A stretch of 52,158 bases of DNA from positions 1 to 52,158 of the forward strand of contig JAGRAZ010000006.1 in NCBI GenBank assembly GCA_020434345.1, in the 5' to 3' direction. Both the position numbers and the translations under genes were made by a program. Positions 8,730 through 17,979 of the stretch are shown here, one piece after another; the stretch's first letter is position 1; every line of letters starts with the position of its first letter. This stretch comes from Bdellovibrionales bacterium. GTDB lineage: Bacteria; Bdellovibrionota_G; JALEGL01; JAGRMV01. Under the pieces are notes generated by a model. It was not told the origin of the DNA, searched no databases, and saw only the letters and a list, made by a program, of their open reading frames with translations.

Positions 8730-10703
8730 ATGTCGGAAACGCAACCCATAGCAACAAAGAAACGCCGGCGAAAAAAAGGTGAGCCACCGTCGTTTCCAAT
8801 TGTTTCCGCAAGAGAACTTAAAAAACTTTCGCTTTTTGAAGAACTGACATCTGTCGAAATTTCTTTGTTAGAAGGCCATGTTCGACGTGCAAGCGCCCAA
8901 CCGGGCGAAACAATTATTGAGCTTATCCAATCTGAAGATCCATTTTCTTACTTTTTGTTTATTGCAGTTGGTCAGGTGTATATCAAAGGCCTTGATGAAC
9001 AAGCCAGACTTCGTCCCTTAAATTTTTTACGAAAAGGTGATTTTTTTGTCGATAAATCCTTTGTGTGGAACAACCAAGTTGCAACATTGGCTGCCTCCAT
9101 CACTGAAGCTGAGTTACTATTAATTCCCAAAGAGAAGCTCAAAGAAATTGTTGATAAAAACCCCACTTTGCAGCAAAAAATCAAAGAAGTTACAGAGCGC
9201 GTTGATTATCGAAACAGAATTTACAATGAAGATAATCACGCACAATCCGTGCTTGAGTTTTTAATTGATACGGGTCTTACGCAAGCCAGTCGTATCAAAA
9301 TTACACTTTTGGATAAATGCATTGCTTGCGACACTTGTTATGATTCATGCGAAGAACGTCATGGCTTTCAACGCCTTTCACGTGGATACGCCAAGTTTGG
9401 AGTTCTTGATTTTGCAAAAAGTTGTTTGACGTGCTTTTACCCGACATGCATTCCAGCTTGCCCCGTTGATAGTGTGGTCTATGATCCAGTAAAAGATGAG
9501 GTTGAGATTTTAGACAGTTGCATTGGATGTACAAGTTGTGCACAAGCTTGTCAGTACGGTGCAATTACCATGCACAAACTTGTTGAAGATGATCAGCGCT
9601 TTGCAAGGTTTATTACTCCCGACAAAAAACGACCACCTAAACTCATTGCGGATAAGTGCAACCATTGTGAAGGATACACGGATATGGCCTGTATCTCGAA
9701 TTGTCCGACAGATGCGATTATAGAGGTCAATTCTCAAGAGCTATTGGAAAACCCTCGTATTTTTGGCCTTGGTGACGGTGCGCATGATCCACAAAAAATT
9801 CTTACAAAAGAAGAAGGAACAGATACCACCCTTCAAGCTTTTTATGTCATGGCAGCGCTGATTTCTACCATTTATCTTTTGTGGGAAACGCTTGCACTTT
9901 TGTATGCGCCTGCCCTTTCATCTCTTTATAATTTACAGCAACTTGGACTCATTGATCCTGTTTTTCGCTTGGCGATTCAAAAGGGTTCTGATCTTTGTGT
10001 TTTTCTAGGCAACATTGGTTTTATTCTAATCATGGTTGCAATGCTTTATCCTGTCCGAAAAGCGCTACCCCAATTTTTTAAATATCTTGGAAAGAAACCA
10101 CGGTGGTTAGATTTACATAATTTTTGTGGCTTTATGGGATGTGTTTTCATTACTTTTCATACGGGGTTTGAATTTAATCTTCAAGGATCTACCATTGGCT
10201 ATTTTGCATTGGTCGCCGTTATGTTGAGTGGGTTTTTAGGACGCTTTCTGTATCAAATGATTCCACGTGGTGTTGCTGGTACAGAACTACAAATGCGTGA
10301 TATTGAAAATGAAGACTCTGTACTAACAATGCGTATGGAAGCATTGTTTTCTCATTCAACATCTTTACGTGAGCAAGTAGATGAAACGGTTAAAAAAATT
10401 ATCGGAGATGCTCAACGACCAAGTTTTAAAAACATGGTTCGTTCCTTTATTGTGACTAAATTTATGATTCGGCGATTAACTCGCGCAATCGAAAAGTCAG
10501 AAAAAGTGCCGGACTCGGATTTGGATCAACTTGAAAGTGTTCTTCATGAAAAGGTAAAACTCAAGCGAAACGTTGCATACTTACATGTATCCGCATCTTT
10601 GTTTAAAAAATGGCAATGGATTCATAGACCCTTTGCCTATGTCATGGGTACGTTGGCCATTTTTCATATTTTTTACAACGTGCTGTACTTTCCATGGACC
10701 TAA
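8730..10703 (+). CDS. Cyclic-nucleotide-binding / four-cluster ferredoxin / cytochrome-b-like membrane protein
   Basis: 657 residues in three parts. Residues about 30-150 form a cyclic-nucleotide-binding fold (L-F-E-E-L-T, then P-G-E-T-I-I-E, and G-Q-V-Y-I-K-G). Residues about 197-326 hold four cysteine quartets: C-x2-C-x2-C-x3-C at 197-207, C-x2-C-x4-C-x3-C-P at 232-246, C-x2-C-x2-C-x3-C at 264-274 and C-x2-C-x7-C-x3-C-P at 310-326, room for four [4Fe-4S] clusters. The C-terminal 300 residues have about five membrane helices with histidines suited to haem b (L-D-L-H-N-F, T-F-H-T-G, A-I-F-H-I-F) and a soluble helical insert near 515-620. It probably passes electrons between the cytoplasm or quinone pool and the multihaem cytochrome encoded next. 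The canonical phosphate-binding R-x-A-T/S of cAMP receptors is not obvious, so ligand binding is unproven. Confidence 0.8.
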   Translation: MSETQPIATKKRRRKKGEPPSFPIVSARELKKLSLFEELTSVEISLLEGHVRRASAQPGETIIELIQSEDPFSYFLFIAVGQVYIKGLDEQARLRPLNFLRKGDFFVDKSFVWNNQVATLAASITEAELLLIPKEKLKEIVDKNPTLQQKIKEVTERVDYRNRIYNEDNHAQSVLEFLIDTGLTQASRIKITLLDKCIACDTCYDSCEERHGFQRLSRGYAKFGVLDFAKSCLTCFYPTCIPACPVDSVVYDPVKDEVEILDSCIGCTSCAQACQYGAITMHKLVEDDQRFARFITPDKKRPPKLIADKCNHCEGYTDMACISNCPTDAIIEVNSQELLENPRIFGLGDGAHDPQKILTKEEGTDTTLQAFYVMAALISTIYLLWETLALLYAPALSSLYNLQQLGLIDPVFRLAIQKGSDLCVFLGNIGFILIMVAMLYPVRKALPQFFKYLGKKPRWLDLHNFCGFMGCVFITFHTGFEFNLQGSTIGYFALVAVMLSGFLGRFLYQMIPRGVAGTELQMRDIENEDSVLTMRMEALFSHSTSLREQVDETVKKIIGDAQRPSFKNMVRSFIVTKFMIRRLTRAIEKSEKVPDSDLDQLESVLHEKVKLKRNVAYLHVSASLFKKWQWIHRPFAYVMGTLAIFHIFYNVLYFPWT

Positions 10704-10743
10704 AGAGTCTTATTTGTTTCGTGACGTATGAAGCAATTCGTAG

Positions 10744-10749
10744 CATAAT
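10744..10749 (+). promoter_or_regulatory. Putative -10 element (CATAAT) before the multihaem cytochrome gene
   Basis: CATAAT lies 21 bases before the ATG at 10771. It would allow separate transcription of the cytochrome gene from the upstream FeS gene, which ends at 10703. No convincing -35 is seen (GTGACG about 17 bases upstream is a weak match). The palindrome at 10751-10765 follows immediately. Confidence 0.3.
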
Positions 10750-10750
10750 G

Positions 10751-10765
10751 ATTCCCATTGGGAAT
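10751..10765. promoter_or_regulatory. Perfect palindrome just upstream of the cytochrome start
   Basis: ATTCCCATTGGGAAT is a 7-base perfect inverted repeat around one central base, ending 5 bases before the ATG. In RNA it would fold the GGGA that is the only Shine-Dalgarno-like sequence here; in DNA it would sit at the transcription start. Either an operator or a translation-limiting hairpin is possible. Confidence 0.45.
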
Positions 10766-10770
10766 ATTGC

Positions 10771-12780
10771 ATGGGGTTGCGACGAATACTATTTATATTA
10801 TTGATATTATTGCCTTTTTCGGCAATGGCGCAGCTGGGCAATTTTGTCAACCCAGGGCCCTTGTCCAACCCTCACCAATCACTTGAGGGATTAACAAAGT
10901 GCACCCAATGCCACAGCGCATCGCAAGGACTGCCCAATGAGAAATGTTTGGCTTGTCATACAGAGATTAAAGAACGCATTGATCAGCGAAAAGGATACCA
11001 CGCGCGTAATTTAGGAAATTGTTACAGTTGCCACGCAGAACACAAAGGCAAAGAATTCGATATTACTGGATTAACGCGAATCAATTTTAATCATACCGAT
11101 ACAGGTTGGCCATTAACGGGCGCGCATAGAGATCTTGATTGCCCCAAATGCCATAAACAAAAAAGAAAAGGCACCAATCGACCTACGTACTTAGGCAATG
11201 ATTCAACTTGTACAAACTGCCACGAAAATATTCACGGAAGTTCAAAACCAAAATTTAAAGCATGTCAAAACTGTCATGGCACCAAGGATTGGTCACCCAG
11301 AGAAGCTTTGCAATTTAATCATAACAAGGAAACCAAATTTGTTATTGATGGTGCACACGTAGAAGTTGCTTGTTTTGATTGTCACAAGACAAAAAAATGG
11401 GCACCTCTTGCACATCAAGAATGTTCGAGTTGTCATGCTGACCCGCACAATGGCTCATTCGGGGCAAAATGTTCCGATTGTCACAGCACCAAAGCAGGTT
11501 GGTCAAGTGGCGCAACGGTTTCAACACCTAAAAGTTCTAAAAAATCCACTTCTGAAAAAGGATTTGATCATAATAAGACCAAATTTCCACTTCAGGGCAA
11601 GCACAAATCCGTAGGATGTAAAACATGTCACGGTTCCAAAATTGGTAAAATGCCAAATGTAAAATTTAATGATTGTGATGGTTGCCATAAGCATCCGCAC
11701 AAAGATCAGTTTAAAAAAATATGGAAACCTAAAGCGTGCGGTTCGTGTCATACAACGCTTGGATACAAAAATCTTAATAAGTTTAAACACAATCGTGATG
11801 CAAGGTATGAACTTTTAGGCAAACATACGAAAGTCGCATGCAATAGCTGTCATAAAAATGGGAAGTATCGTTGGCTATCAAACACCCCCGATTGCGATGA
11901 ATGTCACGCCGATCCGCACAAAGGTAAATTTGAACCACAGGCATGTGCAAGTTGTCATGATTTTGATGGATTTACCAAAAAAAGTTTTGATCACAACAAA
12001 ACACGCTTTCCACTTGTAGGTAAACACAAGGCTGTTACATGCAATGACTGTCATAGCAAAGGCGTATACAAAGGATTAAGTACAGCGTGTAAGGACTGTC
12101 ACAACGATTATCATGACGGTCAGCTGGGTATTGAATGCGAAAGGTGTCATGCGCCGATTGCATTTAATGACATTGAATTTGATCACAATCGTGAAGCCCG
12201 TTTTCGTCTTGACGGAAAACACGTTGAGAATAATTGCAACCAATGTCATTGGGGTGGAAAGTATAAGTTTGAAAAACTAAATTGCTCTACTTGTCATATC
12301 GATGTTCACAACGGAGCCCATGGAAAAGAGTGCGATCGCTGCCACACAACAAGTGGGTTTGACATGAAAGAAGGGTTTCACGAATTTGGTGAATATCGCT
12401 TAGAGGGTGTTCACGACCAGCTTGAATGTAAGGTATGTCATAGTCCAAGAGAACCTGTTCGACCCAATCCAACCGCATGCGCAAGTTGTCACCAAGATCC
12501 ACACATGGGCTCACTTTCAAACAGTTGTTATGAATGTCACACACAAATTTCTTGGAATCCAACGACCTTTCGACATGATCAAACAGGATTTGATTTAACA
12601 GGCGCACATCGATTTTTAGATTGTAACAATTGTCATTTTAATCGCATATTTGGTGGCATTCCATCAGAGTGTTATTTCTGTCACTTCAAAGATTTTGATG
12701 CAAGCTTACCTCAACACGTTGGCGCACCCACAACATGTGATAGCTGCCACTTTACTTTTGGATTTAGGCCCACCAAATGA
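10771..12780 (+). CDS. Periplasmic multihaem c-type cytochrome, 27 CxxCH motifs
   Basis: 669 residues with a signal peptide (M-G-L-R-R-I-L-F-I-L-L then A-M-A-Q, cleavage near residue 20). I count 27 CxxCH haem-attachment motifs, one per 25 residues. From about residue 95 they fall into a repeating unit of some 75-80 residues: F-D-H-N-x-x-x-F-x-L-x-G-K-H-x-x-V-x-C-x-x-C-H, a CxxCH followed by D/E-x-H-x-G, and a further CxxCH. The conserved F-x-H-N and G-K/A-H histidines are likely distal haem ligands. Such serial units make an elongated electron wire spanning the periplasm. The stop overlaps the ATG of the beta-barrel gene by 4 bases, so the two are coupled. No lipobox is seen, so the protein is probably soluble or barrel-bound. 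Multihaem electron transfer is certain in type; the donor and acceptor are inferred from neighbours. Confidence 0.92.
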   Translation: MGLRRILFILLILLPFSAMAQLGNFVNPGPLSNPHQSLEGLTKCTQCHSASQGLPNEKCLACHTEIKERIDQRKGYHARNLGNCYSCHAEHKGKEFDITGLTRINFNHTDTGWPLTGAHRDLDCPKCHKQKRKGTNRPTYLGNDSTCTNCHENIHGSSKPKFKACQNCHGTKDWSPREALQFNHNKETKFVIDGAHVEVACFDCHKTKKWAPLAHQECSSCHADPHNGSFGAKCSDCHSTKAGWSSGATVSTPKSSKKSTSEKGFDHNKTKFPLQGKHKSVGCKTCHGSKIGKMPNVKFNDCDGCHKHPHKDQFKKIWKPKACGSCHTTLGYKNLNKFKHNRDARYELLGKHTKVACNSCHKNGKYRWLSNTPDCDECHADPHKGKFEPQACASCHDFDGFTKKSFDHNKTRFPLVGKHKAVTCNDCHSKGVYKGLSTACKDCHNDYHDGQLGIECERCHAPIAFNDIEFDHNREARFRLDGKHVENNCNQCHWGGKYKFEKLNCSTCHIDVHNGAHGKECDRCHTTSGFDMKEGFHEFGEYRLEGVHDQLECKVCHSPREPVRPNPTACASCHQDPHMGSLSNSCYECHTQISWNPTTFRHDQTGFDLTGAHRFLDCNNCHFNRIFGGIPSECYFCHFKDFDASLPQHVGAPTTCDSCHFTFGFRPTK

Positions 12781-14198
12781 GAAAAATATGGTTTGCATAT
12801 GGTCTTCTTGGCATTTTCCTATCCACGCAAGCTTGGGCCAAAATAGATCGTGATCAAAAAATCAATGGAAGTTTGGAAACAGGTTTTTGGTATTTGACCA
12901 ACAATGTTTCTGATTTTGATGAGAACGGAAACACCTACACATCTCAAGACAATTATGGAAACTCCTATGTACAAGATAACTACATGTTATTTCATGCACG
13001 TTTGAAAATGGATGTAGGTGACGAAGAGGATGCTGTTCGTTTTCATACAAACGGACGCTTTTTATACAACGTAAAAGACCAAAATCTTTTTTATGGCATC
13101 AATGAGCGATACAGATACCAATTTAATGATCTTAATGTTGAACTCAACCAAGCCATAAAAAATGCAAACCTGTTTGTGGGTCGCAAAACCAATTATTTTG
13201 TTGGAGGCATTGCTGTTGATGGTCTCACTGCGATCTTTCACCCCAAAGAAGACCTTGACGTCGGTTTTTATGCAGGTGCAGGTGTAGATCCTAGACAATT
13301 TACAGGTTACATTGGTCCAGATTATCGATACACACCGATCAATTTTGACTTTCAAGCGGGTGGCGTTTTTACAACACTTCGAAAAAACAAATTTCAATTA
13401 GACTTTGCGGTAAATTCACTTCTGTATAAATTTGAACTTGATCGTGTCAACACGTTCACGCGATGGATGGCTGTTTTGCATGATAGTTGGAGCTTCTCAG
13501 GCCTTTTAGATGTTGGTGTTGCGGGAGATACAGGTCTTTTACAAGCACAAACTTTTATTCACACCAAAATCACATCCCGCATCACAAACCAACTTGGATA
13601 TCATCGGTACCGATCGGTGTACTTTGATGTGTCTGATGCATCAGGTGTACCTGTGCCAAGTGATCTCAATCCCAATTTTAGTTTGGGCGGACAAGTCAAT
13701 ACGTCGAACTACCAAACGTTTTCAAACCACACCAAATTTAAACTTCAGAAAAATTATTTTTTCACTCGTGTCAGTTACACAAAACGATCCTTTGATGATT
13801 TAAAAAGAAAAGTTTTTACGCTTGGATACCGTGACCCAAACATTGGCCAAAGTAACGTTCATGCAACCCTTCAAACTTCCCTCATTGATAATTTTAAGAG
13901 TTACCATGCGATTGTAGATCTAATGCTTGGTACAGACATTATTGAACAAAAGCTTGAATTTGAGATGGGTGGAAGCATTAGTTACAATGAGCGTCAGGTC
14001 TATGAAAATTTCCAAGCAGTCAGTGGACAATTTGAAACCGAACAAGAAAGTGTGCTACGCGCCAACCTTATCTTTCAACCCACGCTTAAGATGGCGTGGT
14101 ATGTACAATATCGCATGTACAACCAAGTCGATGCGGTCAACTCCGATCAAAAAGTAAAACTCCATGAAGTTTTCTTAAGCACGAATGTCCGATTTTGA
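12777..14198 (+). CDS. Outer-membrane beta-barrel protein, cytochrome partner
   Basis: 473 residues with a signal peptide (Y-G-L-L-G-I-F-L-S-T-Q-A-W-A, cleavage near 21). The remainder is strands alternating aromatic and polar residues, ending in F-L-S-T-N-V-R-F with a C-terminal Phe, the usual signal of barrels inserted by BamA. No cysteines that could carry haem are present. The coupled start with the 27-haem cytochrome (ATGA overlap) and the absence of any other barrel gene nearby suggest it houses or docks that cytochrome, as MtrB-type porins do in porin-cytochrome conduits. It shows no recognisable MtrB CxxC motif, so similarity to MtrB is architectural and not sequence-based. Confidence 0.75.
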   Translation: MRKIWFAYGLLGIFLSTQAWAKIDRDQKINGSLETGFWYLTNNVSDFDENGNTYTSQDNYGNSYVQDNYMLFHARLKMDVGDEEDAVRFHTNGRFLYNVKDQNLFYGINERYRYQFNDLNVELNQAIKNANLFVGRKTNYFVGGIAVDGLTAIFHPKEDLDVGFYAGAGVDPRQFTGYIGPDYRYTPINFDFQAGGVFTTLRKNKFQLDFAVNSLLYKFELDRVNTFTRWMAVLHDSWSFSGLLDVGVAGDTGLLQAQTFIHTKITSRITNQLGYHRYRSVYFDVSDASGVPVPSDLNPNFSLGGQVNTSNYQTFSNHTKFKLQKNYFFTRVSYTKRSFDDLKRKVFTLGYRDPNIGQSNVHATLQTSLIDNFKSYHAIVDLMLGTDIIEQKLEFEMGGSISYNERQVYENFQAVSGQFETEQESVLRANLIFQPTLKMAWYVQYRMYNQVDAVNSDQKVKLHEVFLSTNVRF

Positions 14199-14221
14199 TG
14201 CCTTTGCAGTAATGGAAGAGC

Positions 14222-14869
14222 ATGTGGTATACTAAAAAGATCGTGAAATGTAAGACAAATCAAGGATTTACACTGATTGAACTGATGATTGTTGTGGCCA
14301 TTATTGGACTATTGGCCGCCATGGCGGTTCCAAATTTTACCAAGTACAAAAACAAAGCCAAGCTTGCCCAATCCTATTCTATGATGCATGACATAAGCAC
14401 ATCTCAAAAAACATACTATCTTGAAAATAGCATCTATTATTTTGCTCAATTTGGTGGTGATGGAAGTGGAGAAGCTGATGCTATTTTTGATGGTCAAGCA
14501 ATTGCAACAACCTATCATGAAGGAACATACAATCCCCAACTTTTTGAGGGTCTTACTGCCAATTTTTTTATCATCACCATTTTTGGTCAGTTTGATGCAT
14601 CGGGGACATTCACTGCTGGAATGGATCCGACAAGCGGTTCCACATTTAAAGGAGGTTCTGGCGACGCCTGCACCTTCTCCAATGCTTATGCACGCATGGA
14701 TCCTGTCGAAGTTGGTATCAATGCAACACCAGCGGGAGCGTATGATTACTTTTTAACACAGTCTGTGGGAAATTTTTCCATGGATGGTTCAGAGTGCGTT
14801 TTCTTGGTGCATTTTAACCAAAGAGAAAATAACCTCGACGCTACCTCTCCGATTGTTCAAATCAACTAG
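14222..14869 (+). CDS. Type IV pilin-like protein with prepilin signal
   Basis: 215 residues. A short basic leader ends in Q-G, followed by F-T-L-I-E-L-M-I-V-V-A-I-I-G-L-L-A-A-M-A-V-P, a textbook class III prepilin signal with Glu5 after the PilD cleavage site. The C-terminal globular region has two cysteines (in G-D-A-C-T and S-E-C-V-F) that could form the D-loop disulfide. The ATG at 14222 follows GGAAGAG; a GTG seven codons later would also give a plausible leader. It lies 23 bases after the barrel gene on the same strand and may be co-transcribed with the cytochrome cluster. It may be a major pilin, a minor pilin or a pseudopilin. No other pilus genes are in the window, so assembly must depend on a distant locus. 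Confidence 0.85.
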   Translation: MWYTKKIVKCKTNQGFTLIELMIVVAIIGLLAAMAVPNFTKYKNKAKLAQSYSMMHDISTSQKTYYLENSIYYFAQFGGDGSGEADAIFDGQAIATTYHEGTYNPQLFEGLTANFFIITIFGQFDASGTFTAGMDPTSGSTFKGGSGDACTFSNAYARMDPVEVGINATPAGAYDYFLTQSVGNFSMDGSECVFLVHFNQRENNLDATSPIVQIN

Positions 14870-14911
14870 TGTAGAAGTTGAATAAGCCTATCTTTTACTA
14901 CTGTACTTTTG

Positions 14912-14917
14912 TATAAA
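14912..14917 (+). promoter_or_regulatory. Putative -10 element (TATAAA) for the propionyl-CoA carboxylase operon
   Basis: TATAAA ends 8 bases before the ATG at 14926 and no Shine-Dalgarno sequence intervenes, so the mRNA would start within about two bases of the start codon. No strong -35 match is evident. Confidence 0.4.
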
Positions 14918-14925
14918 ACCCATCT

Positions 14926-16497
14926 ATGAAATTCGGTGAAATGCAAAAAACACCACAAATTCTTCTAGAAGACCTACAAACACGTAAAAAACAAACCCTT
15001 ATCGGTGGTGGAGCAGAGCGCATCGCCAAACAACATGAGGCTGACAAACTTACTGCCAGAGAACGCATTGATTTTTTTCTCGATGACGATAGTTTTTGCG
15101 AACTAGATCCCTTTGTCAAACATCAATGTGCGGACTTTGACATGATTGATAAACAATTTCCCGGAGATGGTGTTGTTACTGGCTATGGAAACGTTGATGG
15201 TCGAAAAGTTTTTGTGTTTGCACAAGACTTTACTGTTTTTGGTGGCTCACTTTCCAAAACCAACGCAGCCAAAATTTGCAAAGTGATGGACATGGCCATG
15301 AAAGTAGGCTGCCCCGTCATCGGTCTAAATGATTCAGGAGGCGCGAGAATACAAGAAGGTGTTGCTTCGCTTGGTGGTTATGCTGACATTTTTTTACGCA
15401 ACACGCTTGCAAGCGGTGTCATTCCCCAGATCTCAGCCATCATGGGACCATGTGCAGGCGGCGCTGTTTACTCGCCTGCCATCACGGATTTTATTTTGAT
15501 GGTAGAAAAATCAAGCTATCTATTTATTACAGGTCCAGATGTCATCAAAACCGTTACACACGAAGAGATTACCAAAGAAGAATTGGGTGGAAGCCAAACA
15601 CACAATCAAACCTCAGGTGTTGCTCATTTTTCTTTTGTTAGTGATGAAGAGTGCTTAAAAGCGACGCGAAAATTATTATCGTACCTGCCACTGAACAACA
15701 TGGAAAAGCCGCCTGTGTATACAACCCATGATCCTGTTGACCGAAAAGATGAAAAATTAAACCAAATTGTTCCCACGGATTCAGCCAAACCCTATGACAT
15801 CAGAGACATTGTTACGGCCATTGTGGATGATGCTGATTTTTTTGAAGTTCAAAAAGATTTTGCCCAAAACATCATCATTGGTTTTTGCCGATTCAACGGC
15901 CAAACCGTGGGTGTTGTAGCCAATCAGCCACAGGTTTTGGCAGGATGCTTAGACATCAATGCTTCAATCAAAGCAGCACGCTTTGTTCGTTTTTGTGATT
16001 GTTTTCATATTCCACTTTTAACACTTGTAGATGTACCGGGATTTTTACCAGGTACGGAGCAAGAATTTGGCGGTATCATTCGTCATGGCGCAAAACTTCT
16101 CTATGCCTACGCAGAAGCCACGATTCCAAAAATTACGATCATCACAAGAAAAGCCTACGGTGGTGCATACGATGTGATGAGTTCCAAACATCTACGCGGG
16201 GATATCAATTATGCTTATCCAACAGGTGAAATTGCTGTCATGGGCGCAGACGGCGCGGTAAATATTATTTTTAGAAATGAAATTGCAAACGCAAAAAATC
16301 CAAAGGAAAAACAAAAAGAACTTGTAGATGAATACAAGCAAACATTTGCCAATCCGTACAAGGCTGCCGAATTGGGATACATTGATGAAGTCATTGAACC
16401 ATCGCTCACGCGTAAAAAAGTCATTCAAGCGTTGGATTTATTAAAAGACAAAAGAGATCAAAATCCACCTAAGAAGCACGGAAATATCCCCTTATGA
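14926..16497 (+). CDS. pccB: Propionyl-CoA carboxylase carboxyltransferase (beta) subunit
   Basis: 523 residues, the usual length of acyl-CoA carboxylase beta chains. N-terminal half: [27 protein letters not shown] and the oxyanion-forming [12 protein letters not shown]-terminal half: [21 protein letters not shown] and [15 protein letters not shown]. The Asp in A-Y-D-V-M is at the position that favours propionyl-CoA over acetyl-CoA in actinobacterial enzymes. It transfers CO2 from carboxybiotin to propionyl-CoA, giving methylmalonyl-CoA. Its stop overlaps the biotin carboxylase start by 4 bases, and methylmalonyl-CoA mutase follows downstream, which supports propionate metabolism in the cytoplasm. 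Confidence 0.93.
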   Translation: MKFGEMQKTPQILLEDLQTRKKQTLIGGGAERIAKQHEADKLTARERIDFFLDDDSFCELDPFVKHQCADFDMIDKQFPGDGVVTGYGNVDGRKVFVFAQDFTVFGGSLSKTNAAKICKVMDMAMKVGCPVIGLNDSGGARIQEGVASLGGYADIFLRNTLASGVIPQISAIMGPCAGGAVYSPAITDFILMVEKSSYLFITGPDVIKTVTHEEITKEELGGSQTHNQTSGVAHFSFVSDEECLKATRKLLSYLPLNNMEKPPVYTTHDPVDRKDEKLNQIVPTDSAKPYDIRDIVTAIVDDADFFEVQKDFAQNIIIGFCRFNGQTVGVVANQPQVLAGCLDINASIKAARFVRFCDCFHIPLLTLVDVPGFLPGTEQEFGGIIRHGAKLLYAYAEATIPKITIITRKAYGGAYDVMSSKHLRGDINYAYPTGEIAVMGADGAVNIIFRNEIANAKNPKEKQKELVDEYKQTFANPYKAAELGYIDEVIEPSLTRKKVIQALDLLKDKRDQNPPKKHGNIPL

Positions 16498-17978
16498 CTT
16501 CTTCTGCGCCTAAAAAAATTCTTGTTGCAAACCGAGGTGAAATTGCGCTGCGTATTATGCGCAGTATTAAAGAGTTGGGTCACATACCATTTGCAATTTA
16601 TTCAGAAGCCGACGCCAAAAGCCCACATGTTGCTTTCAGCCATCAAGCATTTTGTGTTGGACCTGCACCTTCTTCAGAAAGTTACCTACAAGCCGATACC
16701 ATTTTAGACATTTGCAAACGGGAAAAAATCGATGCCATTCATCCGGGATATGGATTTATGGCCGAAAACAAAATTTTTGCAGAAAAATGTGCAAAAGCAA
16801 ACGTTGCATTTATTGGACCACTTCCTGACACCATCGAACAAATGGGTGATAAAATTTTAGCGAGAAGGGCTGCTGAAAAGGCCGGTCTACCGATGGTTCC
16901 CGGTAGCCACAATCTTAAAGATGCCGCTGAAGCTACAGCATTTGCCGAAAAAATTGGATACCCTGTACTTCTGAAAGCCAAAGCTGGAGGTGGTGGCAAG
17001 GGAATGCGTAAAGTTTCAAAAGCCGAAGAAATTGAAGAAGCGTTTCGGCTTGCGCAAAGTGAAGCACAAAAAGCTTTTGGTGATGGCGCGCTGTACATGG
17101 AAAAGTGTTTGGTACATCCACGCCATATTGAAGTTCAGGTGTTTTGTGATCATCATGGAAATGTATACACGCTCGGTGATCGTGAATGCTCCATTCAAAG
17201 AAGACATCAAAAAATAATTGAAGAGGCACCCGCCTTTGGTTTGTCAGAAACATTACGCCAAAAAATGAGCGATGTATCCAAAGCGTTGTGCCAACAAGTC
17301 AACTATCATGGTGCTGGAACCATAGAATATCTTGTGGATGAAAATCAAAATTTTTATTTTCTAGAAATGAATACACGTTTACAAGTAGAACATCCTGTAA
17401 CAGAGTTGGTCACACAACTGGACTTGGTTGCACTACAAATTCGTGCAGCATTTGGTGAAAAAATTCTCATTGACCCAAAAATCACAGGTCATGCTATTGA
17501 GGTACGCATCTATGCAGAAGATCCAGCACTGAACTTTATCCCTCAGCCCGGTATGATCGAACAAATCATTTGGCCAACAGGTCCCGGCATACGTATTGAT
17601 TCTGGTATTGAGTCTAGATCTGAAATTAGTCTTTATTACGATCCAATGATTGCCAAAATTTCAACATTTGCACAAAATCGTGCTCATGCAATAGAAAAAA
17701 TGAAATGGGCACTTTCTGAAACAATCATTGTCGGTACAAAAACAAACAAAGAGTTCTTGCAGGATATTTTATGCAATAAAGATTATGAAAAAAACAATGT
17801 ATCTACAACGTTTGTAGAAGAAAATATGCCATTTGCTTCCTATAGAGACATTAGCGAAGTAGAGCTTGCAGCCTGTTTTGCAACGTTGTTTTCTTCCGAT
17901 GCGTCTCTAGCCAAAGTACATTCAAAGGCTTCGATGTGGTGGACGTCTCGTTTGCCACGTTTTCAGTGGTATAAATAA
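16494..17978 (+). CDS. pccA: Acyl-CoA carboxylase biotin carboxylase subunit
   Basis: 494 residues: the biotin carboxylase N-domain ([14 protein letters not shown]), the ATP-grasp part with the glycine-rich loop [10 protein letters not shown] near residue 162, the catalytic region [14 protein letters not shown] near 288 and the C-domain. It carboxylates biotin on the separate carrier using ATP and bicarbonate. In many bacteria and in mitochondria this subunit is fused to the biotin carrier; here it stops before the carrier, which is encoded by the next gene 1 base downstream. Slightly longer than AccC (about 450), with a C-terminal tail of some 45 residues. Confidence 0.93.
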   Translation: MTSSAPKKILVANRGEIALRIMRSIKELGHIPFAIYSEADAKSPHVAFSHQAFCVGPAPSSESYLQADTILDICKREKIDAIHPGYGFMAENKIFAEKCAKANVAFIGPLPDTIEQMGDKILARRAAEKAGLPMVPGSHNLKDAAEATAFAEKIGYPVLLKAKAGGGGKGMRKVSKAEEIEEAFRLAQSEAQKAFGDGALYMEKCLVHPRHIEVQVFCDHHGNVYTLGDRECSIQRRHQKIIEEAPAFGLSETLRQKMSDVSKALCQQVNYHGAGTIEYLVDENQNFYFLEMNTRLQVEHPVTELVTQLDLVALQIRAAFGEKILIDPKITGHAIEVRIYAEDPALNFIPQPGMIEQIIWPTGPGIRIDSGIESRSEISLYYDPMIAKISTFAQNRAHAIEKMKWALSETIIVGTKTNKEFLQDILCNKDYEKNNVSTTFVEENMPFASYRDISEVELAACFATLFSSDASLAKVHSKASMWWTSRLPRFQWYK

Positions 17979-17979
17979 T

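Noticed and set aside
9373..9388. A fourth CACGTG-centred sequence resembling parS in the FeS/CNBD gene
   Set aside because: The flanks (CTTTCACGTGGATA) miss several parS positions and it is 34 kb from parAB; treated as chance.
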